A DNA stretch of 58,518 nt from Marinobacter bryozoorum (GCF_023156245.1 NZ_JAKZAH010000024.1:1-58518), one strand, 5' to 3'; shown: positions 46,374 to 56,286, numbered from the stretch's first letter. The notes: generated from the sequence alone by a model not told the origin. Program-made: numbers and translations.

Positions 46374-48746
46374 ATGAAATTCAGTGAAAAGTGGCTGCGC
46401 GAGTGGGTCAACCCGGCTATTGGCTCCCAGGAACTGATGGACCAGATCACCATGGCGGGTCTGGAAGTGGACGGTTTCGAACCCGTAGCAGGGGAATTTA
46501 CCGGGGTGATCGTTGGCGAAGTGCGCTCGGTGGCACCGCACCCGGATGCCGACAAACTGCGTGTTTGCCAGGTTGCCGGGGGTGACGAAGTTGTACAGGT
46601 TGTCTGTGGGGCTCCCAATGTTCGCGAGGGTCTCAAGGTACCCTTCGCAGTAGTGGGCGCGGTATTGCCCGGAAACTTCAGGATCAAGGCCGCGAAGCTG
46701 CGCGGCCAGCCCTCTAACGGCATGCTTTGCTCCGAGTCTGAACTGGGCCTGTCAGAGGACCATGCAGGACTGATGGAGTTGCCTGCCGATGCGCCGACAG
46801 GACAGGACCTGGGCGACTATCTGGGCCTGAACGACATCACCATTGATGTGGACCTGACCCCGAATCGGGCGGACTGCCTGTCCCTGCGCGGCCTGGCCCG
46901 GGAAGTCGGTGTGCTGACTGGTGAGTCGGTCAGCGAGCCGGACCTGGCCCCCGTGCCGGCCAGCCATCAGGAAAAACCACAGATTGATGTTGAAGCCAAG
47001 GCAGCCTGTCCCCGTTACCTGGGGCGAATAATCCGCAACGTGGACCTGTCGGTAGCCACCCCTCTGTGGATGGTGGAGAAGCTGCGCCGCAGCGGTATTC
47101 GGTCCATCGACCCGGCCGTGGACATTACCAACTACGTGATGCTCGAGTTGGGCCAGCCGTTGCACGCCTTTGACCGTGCGGAAATCGACGGCGGCATCGT
47201 GGTGCGCATGGCCCGTCAGGACGAGGAACTGGTGCTGCTGGATGGACAGACCGTCAAACTCAGTGCCGATACCCTGGTTATCGCCGACCACCAGAAGCCC
47301 CTCGCCATTGCCGGTGTTATGGGCGGCGAACATTCCGGTGTCACTGAAAAGACCCGCGACCTGATGTTGGAGTCCGCCTGGTTCGAGCCGGTAGCGCTGG
47401 CGGGCAAGGCCCGGGAATATGGCCTGCACACGGATGCCTCCCACCGCTTCGAGCGGGGCGTGGACTATGAGCTGGCCCGCACTGCCATGGAGCGGGCCAC
47501 TGCCCTGCTGCTGGAAATTACCGGCGGTGAGGCTGGCGAGATTGTTGAGGTGGCCAGCGATGAGCACCTGCCGGACGCCCCCGCGGTAACCCTGCGGGCT
47601 GGGCGCCTGGCGGGCGTCCTGGGCATGACCATCGAGGCATCCCGGGTTGCAGGCATCCTCACCCGTTTGGGCCTGTCGATCACTGACCAGGGCACTGAAA
47701 GCTGGACGGTACGGGTACCCAGCTATCGTCCCGATATCAGTATCGAGGAAGACCTGATCGAAGAGGTGGGTCGCATCTACGGGTACAATAACCTGCCGGT
47801 AACCGAGCCCTTCGGCTCCCTGGCCATGCGGCCCAGGGAAGAGGCCGTGCGCCCGCTTTCAGCTGTGCGGGACTTCTTCGTGGCCAATGGCTACCAGGAA
47901 GCGATTACCTACAGTTTTGTAGATCCGAAAGTGCAGGCTGTGCTGGACCCCGACCGTGAAGGCATCCCCCTGGCAAACCCGATTTCATCGGACCTCGCGG
48001 TGATGCGGACAACCCTTTGGAGTGGCCTGGTCAAGGCCCTCGAGTATAACCAGAAGCGCCAGCAGCCGCGCATCCGGCTGTTCGAATCGGGCCTCAGGTT
48101 TGTAAAAGACGGCGAGAAGATTGGCCAGCAGCCTATGCTGGCCGGCATCGTGACCGGCAACCAGTTGCCCGAGAACTGGGCCAACGGTCGCCGCCAGGCT
48201 GACTTCTTTGACGTCAAGGGCGAGCTGGAAGCCCTGTTCAGCCTGCTCGGTGTCGAGGTTCGCTTCGCGGCCGGAGCACACCCGGCCCTGCACCCGGGGC
48301 AGTGCGCACAGCTATTCCTTGAGGATCAGCCAGTTGGCTGGATGGGGTCGATGCATCCGCAGGTTCAGAAAAAACTGGATCTGGATGGCACGATCCTGAT
48401 GTTTGAGCTATTCTTGAATCCGATCGTTTCCGGATATGTGCCTAATTTCAAAGAATTTTCAAAATACCCTGAAGTTCGTCGGGATTTGGCTATTATTATC
48501 GGAAATGAGATTGCGTTTGCAGACGTTGACCGGGTTGTCCGTGACAATGCCGGAGAGCGACTGACCGCGTTGCGTGCGTTTGATGTCTATGAAGGTGAAA
48601 AACTGGGTGAAGGCAAGCGTAGTCTGGCCCTTAGCCTCTTTTGGCAGCATCCCGGGCGCACACTCAATGATGACGAAGTGCACGAGCTCTTCGACGGGGT
48701 TATCCAGGCCCTGCAGAACGAGCTGGGAGCGACACTGAGGAGTTGA
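46374..48746 (+). CDS. pheT: Phenylalanyl-tRNA synthetase beta subunit
   Basis: A 790-residue beta subunit: [20 protein letters not shown] at the start, the EMAP/OB-like tRNA-binding domain at about 40-150 ([32 protein letters not shown]), the B3/B4 editing domain with [20 protein letters not shown], and the C-terminal anticodon-binding domain ending [20 protein letters not shown]. It pairs with PheS. ATG 46374 is the true start; the frame stays open 53 codons upstream inside pheS. Its TGA is 2 bp before ihfA. Confidence 0.97.
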   Translation: MKFSEKWLREWVNPAIGSQELMDQITMAGLEVDGFEPVAGEFTGVIVGEVRSVAPHPDADKLRVCQVAGGDEVVQVVCGAPNVREGLKVPFAVVGAVLPGNFRIKAAKLRGQPSNGMLCSESELGLSEDHAGLMELPADAPTGQDLGDYLGLNDITIDVDLTPNRADCLSLRGLAREVGVLTGESVSEPDLAPVPASHQEKPQIDVEAKAACPRYLGRIIRNVDLSVATPLWMVEKLRRSGIRSIDPAVDITNYVMLELGQPLHAFDRAEIDGGIVVRMARQDEELVLLDGQTVKLSADTLVIADHQKPLAIAGVMGGEHSGVTEKTRDLMLESAWFEPVALAGKAREYGLHTDASHRFERGVDYELARTAMERATALLLEITGGEAGEIVEVASDEHLPDAPAVTLRAGRLAGVLGMTIEASRVAGILTRLGLSITDQGTESWTVRVPSYRPDISIEEDLIEEVGRIYGYNNLPVTEPFGSLAMRPREEAVRPLSAVRDFFVANGYQEAITYSFVDPKVQAVLDPDREGIPLANPISSDLAVMRTTLWSGLVKALEYNQKRQQPRIRLFESGLRFVKDGEKIGQQPMLAGIVTGNQLPENWANGRRQADFFDVKGELEALFSLLGVEVRFAAGAHPALHPGQCAQLFLEDQPVGWMGSMHPQVQKKLDLDGTILMFELFLNPIVSGYVPNFKEFSKYPEVRRDLAIIIGNEIAFADVDRVVRDNAGERLTALRAFDVYEGEKLGEGKRSLALSLFWQHPGRTLNDDEVHELFDGVIQALQNELGATLRS

Positions 48747-48748
48747 TA

Positions 48749-49051
48749 ATGGCGGCTTTGACGAAAGCGGAAATGGCAGAAAGGCTGTATGAGGAACTGG
48801 GCCTGAACAAACGCGAAGCCAAGGAGATGGTAGAGGCTTTTTTCGACGAAATCAGAGACGCACTCAGTCATAACGAACAGGTGAAGTTGTCAGGCTTTGG
48901 CAACTTTGACCTGCGGGACAAGAAACAACGTCCGGGACGGAATCCGAAGACCGGTGAGGAAATCCCCATCAGCGCGCGCCGCGTGGTGACCTTCCGGCCA
49001 GGCCAGAAACTCAAGCAGAAAGTAGAGACCTATGCTGGAAGCCAGTCATAA
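48749..49051 (+). CDS. ihfA: Integration host factor alpha subunit
   Basis: A 100-residue DNA-bending protein of the HU/IHF family: [20 protein letters not shown], then [20 protein letters not shown] with the DNA-inserting [10 protein letters not shown] arm. IhfA pairs with IhfB, encoded elsewhere, to bend DNA at promoters and recombination sites. ATG 48749 directly follows the pheT stop, and GAGGAG within the pheT end serves as ribosome site. Its last 20 bases overlap the next gene. Confidence 0.97.
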   Translation: MAALTKAEMAERLYEELGLNKREAKEMVEAFFDEIRDALSHNEQVKLSGFGNFDLRDKKQRPGRNPKTGEEIPISARRVVTFRPGQKLKQKVETYAGSQS

Positions 49052-49397
49052 CAACGAGCTGCCGGCCATTCCCGGCAAACGCTACTTCACCATTGGTGAA
49101 GTTGCTGACCTGTGTCAGGTAAAGGCCCACGTGCTGCGCTACTGGGAGCAGGAATTTCCCCAGCTGTCGCCGGTCAAGCGTCGGGGTAACCGGCGCTATT
49201 ACCAGCGCGCTGACGTGATCACCATTCGCCAGATTCGCAGCCTGCTGTACGACCAGGGCTACACCATCGGTGGCGCCAAGCAGAAGCTGAACGGTGAGGA
49301 AATCAAGGAAGACACCAGCCAGTACAAGCAGCTGATCCGGCAGATGATCACCGAGCTGGAAGACGTGCTGGATGTGCTGAATTCCCCGGTCCGCTAA
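49032..49397 (+). CDS. MerR-family transcriptional regulator (ihfA-linked)
   Basis: A 121-residue protein. The N-terminal winged helix is [20 protein letters not shown], followed by [20 protein letters not shown] and [20 protein letters not shown]. The C-terminal helix (about 95-120) would dimerise. It has no ligand-binding Cys, so it is not a metal sensor of the MerR type. The same gene follows ihfA in many gammaproteobacteria; its target is unknown. It overlaps ihfA by 20 bp and ends the operon at a strong terminator. Confidence 0.92.
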   Translation: MLEASHNNELPAIPGKRYFTIGEVADLCQVKAHVLRYWEQEFPQLSPVKRRGNRRYYQRADVITIRQIRSLLYDQGYTIGGAKQKLNGEEIKEDTSQYKQLIRQMITELEDVLDVLNSPVR

Positions 49398-49423
49398 GAA
49401 CGGACTGAACCGTGATCACCAGA

Positions 49424-49455
49424 AACCGGCCCGGAACTCCCTGGCCGGTTTTTTT
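49424..49455 (+). terminator. Rho-independent terminator ending the pheST-ihfA-merR operon
   Basis: AACCGGCC (49424-49431) pairs with GGCCGGTT (49443-49450), with an 11-nt loop, and the T run covers 49449-49455. The convergent CNNM gene ends 21 bp further on. Confidence 0.9.
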
Positions 49456-49476
49456 ATGTCCGTCGGCTGCCGGAGC

Positions 49477-50496
49477 TCATTGCCCGCGCTGGCGAAGCTT
49501 GCGACTCCAGCGCTGCTTGGCATAGCGACGAAGATTGGAGACATTGTCTGTCTCATCCATGATCTCAGTGCCCAGCAGGGTTTCCAGGATGTCTTCCAGC
49601 GTCACAATGCCAAGCCACGTGCCCAGCTCGTCATAAACGATGGCCATATGCTGACGCTCCCGCAGCATTTCCGAGAACAGGAACTCGATGTTGGTATTGG
49701 CCTTCACCCGCTTGATCTGCCGCATGCTGTCCATTAACGCGGCGTCGGACTCCAGGTTGATCACATCGGCCTTGTGAATGTAGCCGAGCGCCTCGCCTTC
49801 CTCATCCAGCACCGGGAAGCGGGAAAAGGGCGTGGTTTTTACCTTTTGCAGGAACTCATCAAGGGTGGTCCCCGGTGACAGTACCTTGCACACAGTGCGT
49901 GGTGTCATCACCGCACTGACCTTGATCTCATGGAAGCGCAGCACGTTCTGGATGATCCGGCGTTCATCCTCGTCCAGGGCTTGCTGGTCGCGGCCTATTT
50001 CGGCCAGTGCACTGATTTCTCCCCGAATGTCCGTGCCGTCCTCGCCGGACGTTAGCCGGCGGGTGATCTGTTTCGACAGCCATACAAACGGTAGCAGCGA
50101 CTTCATCAGGAAGCCGAGGATGGCCGGAAGAGCCGGGGCGATGCTGCGCCAGTAGCGGGCGCCGATGGTCTTGGGAATAATCTCTGACAGGATCAGGATT
50201 GCCAGGGTCATGGCAGCGGAGGCAGCGCCGAGCCAGGCCTCACCAAACACTACCGCAACCTGGGCGCCGACCCCGGTCGCGCCGGCAGTATGGGCAATGG
50301 TGTTCAGGGTCAGGATCGCCGACAGGGGGTCATCGATTTCATCCTTGAGCTTGCGTAACCGCTTGAAAAGCTCAGGGCTGTCATTGCGAATGGACGCAAT
50401 ATAACTTGGAGTGACCGACAGCAATGACGCTTCAAGGATGGAGCAGAGAAAAGAAAAGCCGATGGAAATAACGGCAAACAGTATGAGAAGTGTCAT
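49477..50496 (-). CDS. CNNM/DUF21 membrane protein with CBS domains (hemolysin-C-like)
   Basis: A 339-residue protein. Membrane helices lie near residues 1-25 (MTLLILFAVISIGFSFLCS), 60-90 and 90-115, followed by the DUF21 signature LSEIIPKTIGARYWRS. A CBS pair follows at about 205-325 (VMTPRTVCKVLSPGTTLDEF, HMAIVYDELGTWLGIVTLED). No CorC-type C-terminal domain is present. The family is linked to magnesium, cobalt or other cation efflux. ATG 50496 is preferred because AGGAACCC precedes it and the first helix starts there; the frame is open 42 codons upstream. It is divergent from djlA. Confidence 0.9.
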   Translation of the reverse strand: MTLLILFAVISIGFSFLCSILEASLLSVTPSYIASIRNDSPELFKRLRKLKDEIDDPLSAILTLNTIAHTAGATGVGAQVAVVFGEAWLGAASAAMTLAILILSEIIPKTIGARYWRSIAPALPAILGFLMKSLLPFVWLSKQITRRLTSGEDGTDIRGEISALAEIGRDQQALDEDERRIIQNVLRFHEIKVSAVMTPRTVCKVLSPGTTLDEFLQKVKTTPFSRFPVLDEEGEALGYIHKADVINLESDAALMDSMRQIKRVKANTNIEFLFSEMLRERQHMAIVYDELGTWLGIVTLEDILETLLGTEIMDETDNVSNLRRYAKQRWSRKLRQRGQ

Positions 50497-50636
50497 GGGT
50501 TCCTGGTTCGGATGAATACAGCGGGATGGTATCGCGGTGTACCGGGCATGTGAAGCATCCCGTAGCCAGACTGTCAGGAGAAATGGGCGCAAAACCGGTA
50601 TAGTGCAGAAAAGTCTGATCACCGGGAAGGATATCC

Positions 50637-51416
50637 ATGCTGTTTGCCATATTACTGGGTGCTGCTATTGGTTACGCGTTTGGCCGTTTGCCGGGGCTGA
50701 TCATCGGTGGGGCCGTGGGGGCGTTTTTATTCAGGCGCCTGAGAAAAAAAGTCGTCGGTCGTCTGAAAGACATGCAGAGCGGCTTCGTGGAGTCGGTATT
50801 CGCCGTTATGGGTGCGGTCAGCAAGGCTGATGGTGTGGTAACCCGGGATGAGATCCGCATGGCGGAAGCCATGTTTGACCGCTTTCACCTGAATGCCAGC
50901 CAGCGGGAGAGCGCCAAGGCCGCCTTTAACCGCGGCAAGTCCGATGACTTTGACCTGGATGCCGAGCTGCAAAGGTTCCGGCAGGTCTGTGCCGGCCAGT
51001 CCGCCCTGCTGCAGATGTTCCTGCAGGTCCAGGTGTCTGCCGTGGCCGCCGATGGAGAGGTCCATCCTGCCGAGCACGAGATGCTGGTACGCATTGCCCG
51101 GGGGCTGGGCCTGCCGGAAAGCATGGTGGAGCAACTGGAGGCCACGCTGCGAGGCGCCCAGGCAGGGGCATCCGGCGCCGGCAACTACTCCACTGGCCAG
51201 CAAATAGACGACGCCTATAAAACCCTGGGGGTGAGCCCTTCGGTCAGTGACGCCGAGCTCAAGCGTGCCTACCGTAAGCTGATGAGTGAAAATCACCCGG
51301 ATAAACTGGCGGGCCGTGGTTTGCCGGACAGTATGCGGGAAATGGCGGAGGAGCGTACCCGTGAGATCAGCCACGCCTACGATGTCGTCAAGGAAGCCCG
51401 CAAGAAAACGGCCTGA
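50637..51416 (+). CDS. djlA: Co-chaperone DjlA (TerB-J type)
   Basis: A 259-residue protein with a single N-terminal membrane helix containing glycine repeats (LLGAAIGYAFGRLPGLIIGG), a TerB-like helical domain at about 45-165 (VFAVMGAVSKADGVVTRDEI) and a C-terminal J domain (DAYKTLGVSPSVSDAELKRA) with HPD near residue 220. DjlA brings DnaK to membrane-linked substrates and influences envelope stress responses. GGAAGGAT precedes ATG 50637. Confidence 0.93.
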   Translation: MLFAILLGAAIGYAFGRLPGLIIGGAVGAFLFRRLRKKVVGRLKDMQSGFVESVFAVMGAVSKADGVVTRDEIRMAEAMFDRFHLNASQRESAKAAFNRGKSDDFDLDAELQRFRQVCAGQSALLQMFLQVQVSAVAADGEVHPAEHEMLVRIARGLGLPESMVEQLEATLRGAQAGASGAGNYSTGQQIDDAYKTLGVSPSVSDAELKRAYRKLMSENHPDKLAGRGLPDSMREMAEERTREISHAYDVVKEARKKTA

Positions 51417-51425
51417 ACATGATGA

Positions 51426-51455
51426 TTCAACCGGTTCACATTTAAACCGGTTGAA
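51426..51455. repeat. 11-bp inverted repeat after djlA
   Basis: TTCAACCGGTT and AACCGGTTGAA are perfect 11-bp arms around CACATTTA. It begins 9 bp after the djlA stop and lies about 110 bp before the first TAXI binding-protein gene of the second TRAP locus. Neither strand has a T run after it, so it may be an mRNA end stem or an operator. Confidence 0.6.
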
Positions 51456-51562
51456 AAAGTGTATTACCTGTTGACCGTCCGACAGTGATCTCCTAGCTTG
51501 AAAAGGGTGGGGCACCAGCCGTGCCTTTCCTCGATACAAAAACAATTATTAGCGGAGATTAC

Positions 51563-52759
51563 ATGAAAAAATCATTCACAGTGCCCCGTTCGCTACTTTC
51601 CCTTGGCTGTGCCCTGGCTATCGGCGTTTCAACAGGCGTGGCCCAGGCCGACGATTATGACTTGCCGCGGTTACTGGTAATCGGCACACCGGGTACCTCC
51701 AGCGGCAGCTTTGCCTCGACCAATGGCTGGGCCCCGGTCCTCAAGGACCAGGTGGGAACCAACTCCCGTATCGTGCCGGAAGACAGCGAAACCCAGCGTT
51801 ACAAGCGACTGACGGAACGGCGCGACATCAACATGAGTTCCGTATCGTCAGCGGAAATGCGCTTCCAGATCGAAGGTATCGGTGCCTACGCCGGCATGAA
51901 GCCGGTACCGCAACGAATGGTCTGGCATCACAACGATACGCCCTGGGGGTTCGTGGTGTCCGGCGATTCCGATATTGAAACCATGGACGACCTGAAAAAA
52001 GGTGGCGTGCGGGTCGCCCAGGGTGCCTTCTCTCCCCCCATGACGACAGCGGTCCAGCAAGCCTTGCCGGCTTACCTCGGCATGACCGAAGAAGAAGCCA
52101 GTGAAAAGCTTGAGTTTGTGCCGGCCAGCAGCTACGTGGAGAACTGTCGCTCCGTGGTAGAAGGTAAGGCCGATGTGGCCTATTGCGCTACCATCAGTTC
52201 CGTTCTCTCGGAAATGGAAGGCGCGCCCGGTGGCATCCGCTGGCTGAACATGGACATTGATGACAAGGAGGCCTGGGCGGGATACCTCAAGCACCGGCCC
52301 ATGGTGGTGCCAACCACGATGACCCTGGGTGTGAGCACCGCAAGGGGAGTTGATGGCCTGGCGTCCAACTTCGTCTATGCCGTGCCGGCCGATGTGGATG
52401 ACGCCTTTGCCTACAGCCTGGCAAAGTGGTTTCACCAGAGCTTTGACGATTACAAGGGCTCCCATGGACTGGCCACGCGCATGGATGTAGAGATCTTCCG
52501 GGAGTACCTCGACCGCGCACCAATCCCGGTTCATGAGGGCACGGTTCGTTACCTGAAAGAAATCGATATGTGGACAGAAGAGGACGATGCCTGGAATAAC
52601 GAGGCGATCGACAAAATGGATGCCTGGATTGAAGCCCGTAAGGCAGCGCTTGCAGAGGCCAGGGATGAAGGCGTTGAAATCAGCCACAACAATGACGAAT
52701 TCATGACCATCTATCGTAAACACACCGATGGCCTGGAAGGCTTCCGTTCAAGGCTCTGA
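51563..52759 (+). CDS. TAXI-type TRAP substrate-binding protein, paralogue 1
   Basis: A 398-residue periplasmic protein. The signal peptide is at about residues 1-29 (LLSLGCALAIGVSTGVAQA). The mature part begins DDYDLPRLLVIGTPGTSSGS and continues FASTNGWAPVLKDQVGTNSR. Shared landmarks with the two paralogues are VPEDSE, MVWHHNDTPWGFVVSGDSD, FVPASSYVENCRSVVEGKAD and EGTVRYLKEI. It is about 65 residues longer than the other TAXI protein in the window, through a C-terminal helical extension (DAWIEARKAALAEARDEG). ATG 51563 follows GCGGAGA. No permease gene follows directly; it probably shares the one at 54234. Confidence 0.9.
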   Translation: MKKSFTVPRSLLSLGCALAIGVSTGVAQADDYDLPRLLVIGTPGTSSGSFASTNGWAPVLKDQVGTNSRIVPEDSETQRYKRLTERRDINMSSVSSAEMRFQIEGIGAYAGMKPVPQRMVWHHNDTPWGFVVSGDSDIETMDDLKKGGVRVAQGAFSPPMTTAVQQALPAYLGMTEEEASEKLEFVPASSYVENCRSVVEGKADVAYCATISSVLSEMEGAPGGIRWLNMDIDDKEAWAGYLKHRPMVVPTTMTLGVSTARGVDGLASNFVYAVPADVDDAFAYSLAKWFHQSFDDYKGSHGLATRMDVEIFREYLDRAPIPVHEGTVRYLKEIDMWTEEDDAWNNEAIDKMDAWIEARKAALAEARDEGVEISHNNDEFMTIYRKHTDGLEGFRSRL

Positions 52760-52775
52760 TTCCAGCCCTCCCCTT

Positions 52776-52812
52776 AAAAGCCGCTGGTGCCGAACAGGTG
52801 CCAGCGGCTTTT
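52776..52812. terminator. Bidirectional-type terminator after SBP paralogue 1
   Basis: AAAAGCCGCTGG (52776-52787) pairs with CCAGCGGCTTTT (52801-52812), a 12-bp stem with T5 on the plus strand. It separates the first binding-protein gene from the next transcription unit. Confidence 0.88.
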
Positions 52813-52870
52813 TCGTTTAAGAGCACCTGCTCGCAGGATTTATTCGTCCGGTCCTTAGTGATACTCTAGC

Positions 52871-52884
52871 CTGACACTTGTCAG
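52871..52884. promoter_or_regulatory. CTGACA-CT-TGTCAG operator before SBP2 and permease
   Basis: A perfect 6-bp inverted repeat with a 2-bp centre, 65 bp before the SBP2 start. The same arms occur at 57021 and 57133 beside the tetR gene. It is the likely TetR-family operator of this transporter unit. Confidence 0.68.
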
Positions 52885-52948
52885 GATTTCCCTTACCCGT
52901 TGTTATCCCTGGATAATAACGTTCAATAACTATCAATGAGGTTGGTTA

Positions 52949-54142
52949 ATGACGAATTTCTCCCGCCCCCGCTCCTTGCTGTCACTGGCTGCTGCCGTCT
53001 CCCTGGGTATTTCTGCCACAGTGGCCCAGGCTGAGGACTACGACCTGCCGCGCCTGCTGGTTATCGGTACGCCTGGCACTTCCAGTGGCAGCTTCGCTTC
53101 TACCAATGGCTGGGCACCCGTTCTGAAAGACCAGACCGGTGCCAATGCCCGTATCGTTCCGGAAGACAGTGAAGCCCAGCGTTATCGCCGCCTGACGGAT
53201 CGTCGCGATATCCAGATCAGTTCCGTAGCCTCTGCAGAAATCCGGTCCCAGACCGAGGGTGTAGGCGCCTATGCCGGCATCAAGGCGGTAGCCCAGCGGG
53301 TCATCTGGCATCATAACGACACGCCCTGGGGCTTCGTGGTATCCGGGGAATCGGACCTGGAGTCCATCGAAGACCTGAAGCAGGATGGTATCCGCGTCGC
53401 CGTAGGTGCGTTTTCACCCCCCATGATCACCGCTGCCCGCAAGGCATTGCCTGCCTACCTGGGCTTGTCTGAGGAAGAAGCGGAGGAAATGATTACCTTC
53501 GTGCCGGCCAGCAGCTACGTGGAGAACTGTCGTTCCGTGGTGGAAGGCAAGGCGGACGTGGCCTATTGCGCCACCGTCAGCTCCGTGTTGGCAGAAATGG
53601 AAGGCGCCCCGGGCAGTATTCGCTGGCTGGATATGGATCAGAGCAACACGGAAGCGTGGGATGCCTACCTTGAGCATCGTCCGATGACCGTGCCGGTAAC
53701 TATCAACATGGGTGTCAGCACCGCCAAGGGCGTGGACGGACTGACCTCCAACTTCCTGTATTCCGTTCCGGCAGACGCGGACGATGAGTTTGCCTACGAT
53801 ATGGCAAAGTGGTTCCACAAGGCCCATGACGACTACAAGGGCTCACACCCGCTGTCCACCCGCATGTCCATCGAGGTGTTCCGGGACTACCTGGATACCT
53901 CTCCGCTGCCCGTCCATGAAGGTACCGTGCGTTACCTGAAGGAAATTGGCGAATGGACCGAGGAAGACGACGCCTGGAACCAGGCAGCGATCGAGAAAAT
54001 GGACGCCTGGATCGATGCCCGCAAAGCCGCCATGGCAGAGGCCCGTGACAAGCGCATCGCCCCGGATGCCAACAACGAGGAGTATATGGCGATTTTCCGG
54101 AAGCACACCGAGGGACTGGAAGGGTTCCGCACTCGCTTGTAA
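52949..54142 (+). CDS. TAXI-type TRAP substrate-binding protein, paralogue 2
   Basis: A 397-residue periplasmic protein close to paralogues 1 and 3. The signal peptide is at residues 1-28 (LLSLAAAVSLGISATVAQA). The mature part starts EDYDLPRLLVIGTPGTSSGS and shares VIWHHNDTPWGFVVSGESD, FVPASSYVENCRSVVEGKAD and EGTVRYLKEIGEWTEEDDAW. It lies immediately upstream of the fused permease and is the obvious partner. A long hairpin in the gap between them suggests separate mRNA levels. Confidence 0.92.
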   Translation: MTNFSRPRSLLSLAAAVSLGISATVAQAEDYDLPRLLVIGTPGTSSGSFASTNGWAPVLKDQTGANARIVPEDSEAQRYRRLTDRRDIQISSVASAEIRSQTEGVGAYAGIKAVAQRVIWHHNDTPWGFVVSGESDLESIEDLKQDGIRVAVGAFSPPMITAARKALPAYLGLSEEEAEEMITFVPASSYVENCRSVVEGKADVAYCATVSSVLAEMEGAPGSIRWLDMDQSNTEAWDAYLEHRPMTVPVTINMGVSTAKGVDGLTSNFLYSVPADADDEFAYDMAKWFHKAHDDYKGSHPLSTRMSIEVFRDYLDTSPLPVHEGTVRYLKEIGEWTEEDDAWNQAAIEKMDAWIDARKAAMAEARDKRIAPDANNEEYMAIFRKHTEGLEGFRTRL

Positions 54143-54151
54143 CTCCAGCCA

Positions 54152-54189
54152 GTGCGCCGGACAGGTAATGGTTGCCTGCCCCGGCGCAC
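54152..54189 (+). terminator. Long hairpin between SBP2 and the permease gene
   Basis: GTGCGCCGG (54152-54160) pairs with CCGGCGCAC (54181-54189); inside it CAGGTAA pairs with TTGCCTG with one wobble. There is no T run. It should protect the 3' end of the binding-protein message or slow transcription into the permease gene. Confidence 0.6.
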
Positions 54190-54233
54190 CTCTGAGACTA
54201 TCACCAGACAATTAACACAAGAAACCGACCTCT

Positions 54234-56171
54234 ATGACGCAATCAACTTCGCCGGAACAGGCCCCTGGGGCCCTTCCGGAAGCCGAGCCCGAGGTTACCC
54301 GGCTCGGTCACCTGTTCTCCTGGCAAAGTATTGCCTTTGTCGTTCTCAGTGTGCTCGGACTGCTGGGAGGCCTGGCCTATATCTTCGGCTTTACCTGGGA
54401 CGGTCAGCGCCTGCTTGAGGGGGAGTACTACTGGGTATTCATCGGGCTGTTTTCCGCAGCCGCCTTCATAGCGCTGCCGGCCCGCAAGGGTCAGAAGAAG
54501 GTACCCTTCTATGACGTGATCGCGGCCATAGTGGTCATCGCCATCAGCTTCTACTTTGCCACCAATGCCTGGGACATGGTGCAGGCCGGGTGGAGTAACC
54601 TCTACCTGGGGGTCGCTGTCTGGCTGTTGATGATGGAACTGGCTCGTCGCAGCGGCGGTATTCCGTTCCTGCTGGTGGTGGTGTTGCTGGGGCTTTACCC
54701 GCTGGTGGCCGATTATTTCCCCGGCCTGCTGATGGGTATTCCCTACCAGTTTGAATACATGATCGAGGCCCACGTCTTCCGGGCGGAAGGCATGATGGGG
54801 ATTACCACCAAGATAGTGGCAGAAATTATCCTTGGCTTCCTGGTGTTTGCCGGCGTGCTGCTGGCCACCGGTGCCGGTGGTTTCTTCATCGACCTGGCCA
54901 ACGCCAGCTTCGGTCGTTACCGGGGTGGTCCGGCCAAGGTGGCTGTGGTTGCCAGTGGTTTCATGGGCAGCCTCTCCGGTTCCGTGTTCTCCAACATCGC
55001 CGGCACGGGTTCCATCACCATCCCGACCATGAAGCGGGTGGGTTATCCGAACCATTACGCTGGTGCGATTGAAGCCTGTGCCTCCATGGGTGGTGCGGTT
55101 ATGCCGCCGGTTATGGGTGCCATTGCCTTTGTTATGGCCATTACCATTGGTGTCGACTACGCCACCATCATGATCGCAGCCATCCTGCCGTCACTGTTGT
55201 TCTACTTCGGCCTGCTGCTGCAGGTGGATGCCTACGCGGCCCGCACCGGTATGAAGGGCCTGCCGAAAGAGCAGCTGCCCTCGGCCCGCAGTGTCCTCAA
55301 GCGCGGCTGGCCGTACCTGTCGGTCATGGTCTTCCTGATATGGGGCCTGCTGTACATGCGCTGGGAGTACTACACCCCGTGGTACGCCTGCCTGCTGATG
55401 GTCGGCCTGTCGTTCCTGCAGAAGGACACCCGGCTGACCCCGCGGCGCATGTTTGACGCCCTGCGGCAGATCGGTGTGCTGGTCACCCAGACAGCGGCTA
55501 TTATCCTGCCCATCGCATTCGTGGTGAGCGCCCTGACCATCACCGGTGTTACCGGCTCGGTAACCTCCGGCCTGGTCAGCCTGGGTGGCGATAACCTGTA
55601 CCTGATCCTGCTGTTCGGTGTACTGGCTTGTTTCATTATGGGCATGGCAGGCCTGGCTATCGTGGCCTATATCTTCCTGGCGGTGACCCTGGCGCCGGCG
55701 ATTATCGAAGTAGGCGGCCTGAACACCATTGCCGTGCACTTCTTTATCGTCTACTACGCCATGCTGTCGGCCATTACTCCGCCGGTAGGCGCAGCCGCCT
55801 TCCTCGCAGGCACCATTGCAGGCGCACCGCCCATGCGGACGTCGGTAACGGCCATGCGCCTGGGCGTAGTGATCTACTTCATCCCGCTGTTCTTCCTGTT
55901 CCAGCCGGCTCTGGTGTTGCAGGGTGACCTGACACCGCTGTTCTACGTGCTGCCGTCCATCGTGGTGGGCATCATGATGATTTCCGGTGGCCTGGAAGGC
56001 TGGATGCTGGGTGCCGGCAGGGTGCCGCATATGTTGCGCTTGCCATTGCTGGCAGTTGGCTTTGCCTTCAGCTTTCCGGGATTCTGGACGACCATTATCA
56101 GTGGGGCGCTTGCCGTGCTGCTGATCGGGTGGGTCTGGAAGGAAAACCGGGCCAATCCCCTACTGAACTGA
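54234..56171 (+). CDS. TAXI-TRAP fused permease (no DUF3394)
   Basis: A 645-residue inner-membrane protein with the fused small and large TRAP subunits. N-terminal helices lie at about 25-60, 65-85, 95-115 and 120-160. The DctM-like core has GAGGFFIDLANASFGRYRGG, SGSVFSNIAGTGSITIPTMK, CASMGGAVMPPVMGAIAFVM and YAMLSAITPPVGAAAFLAGT. It lacks the C-terminal soluble part seen in the permease at 39354. It should serve paralogue 2 and probably also paralogues 1 and 3, as no other permease is nearby. Confidence 0.93.
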   Translation: MTQSTSPEQAPGALPEAEPEVTRLGHLFSWQSIAFVVLSVLGLLGGLAYIFGFTWDGQRLLEGEYYWVFIGLFSAAAFIALPARKGQKKVPFYDVIAAIVVIAISFYFATNAWDMVQAGWSNLYLGVAVWLLMMELARRSGGIPFLLVVVLLGLYPLVADYFPGLLMGIPYQFEYMIEAHVFRAEGMMGITTKIVAEIILGFLVFAGVLLATGAGGFFIDLANASFGRYRGGPAKVAVVASGFMGSLSGSVFSNIAGTGSITIPTMKRVGYPNHYAGAIEACASMGGAVMPPVMGAIAFVMAITIGVDYATIMIAAILPSLLFYFGLLLQVDAYAARTGMKGLPKEQLPSARSVLKRGWPYLSVMVFLIWGLLYMRWEYYTPWYACLLMVGLSFLQKDTRLTPRRMFDALRQIGVLVTQTAAIILPIAFVVSALTITGVTGSVTSGLVSLGGDNLYLILLFGVLACFIMGMAGLAIVAYIFLAVTLAPAIIEVGGLNTIAVHFFIVYYAMLSAITPPVGAAAFLAGTIAGAPPMRTSVTAMRLGVVIYFIPLFFLFQPALVLQGDLTPLFYVLPSIVVGIMMISGGLEGWMLGAGRVPHMLRLPLLAVGFAFSFPGFWTTIISGALAVLLIGWVWKENRANPLLN

Positions 56172-56182
56172 CCAGTCGAAGA

Positions 56183-56210
56183 CACCGGTGCGCTTGTTGG
56201 CGCGCCGGTG
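56183..56210. terminator. Hairpin between permease and convergent tetR
   Basis: CACCGGTGCGC (56183-56193) pairs with GCGCGCCGGTG (56200-56210) with one wobble and a TTGTTG loop. It sits between two convergent genes and has no long T run. Confidence 0.65.
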
Positions 56211-56286
56211 CCTTCCCTCTCCGCACGTCTTTACTTCCTTCCGTTTCCCCAAACTGCAGAAACAACATTGTCTTCGACCGGGCGGT

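Noticed and set aside
51477..51494. Degenerate copy of the TRAP operator before SBP1 (GACCGTCCGACAG region)
   Set aside because: The arms do not match CTGACA/TGTCAG and the spacing is different.
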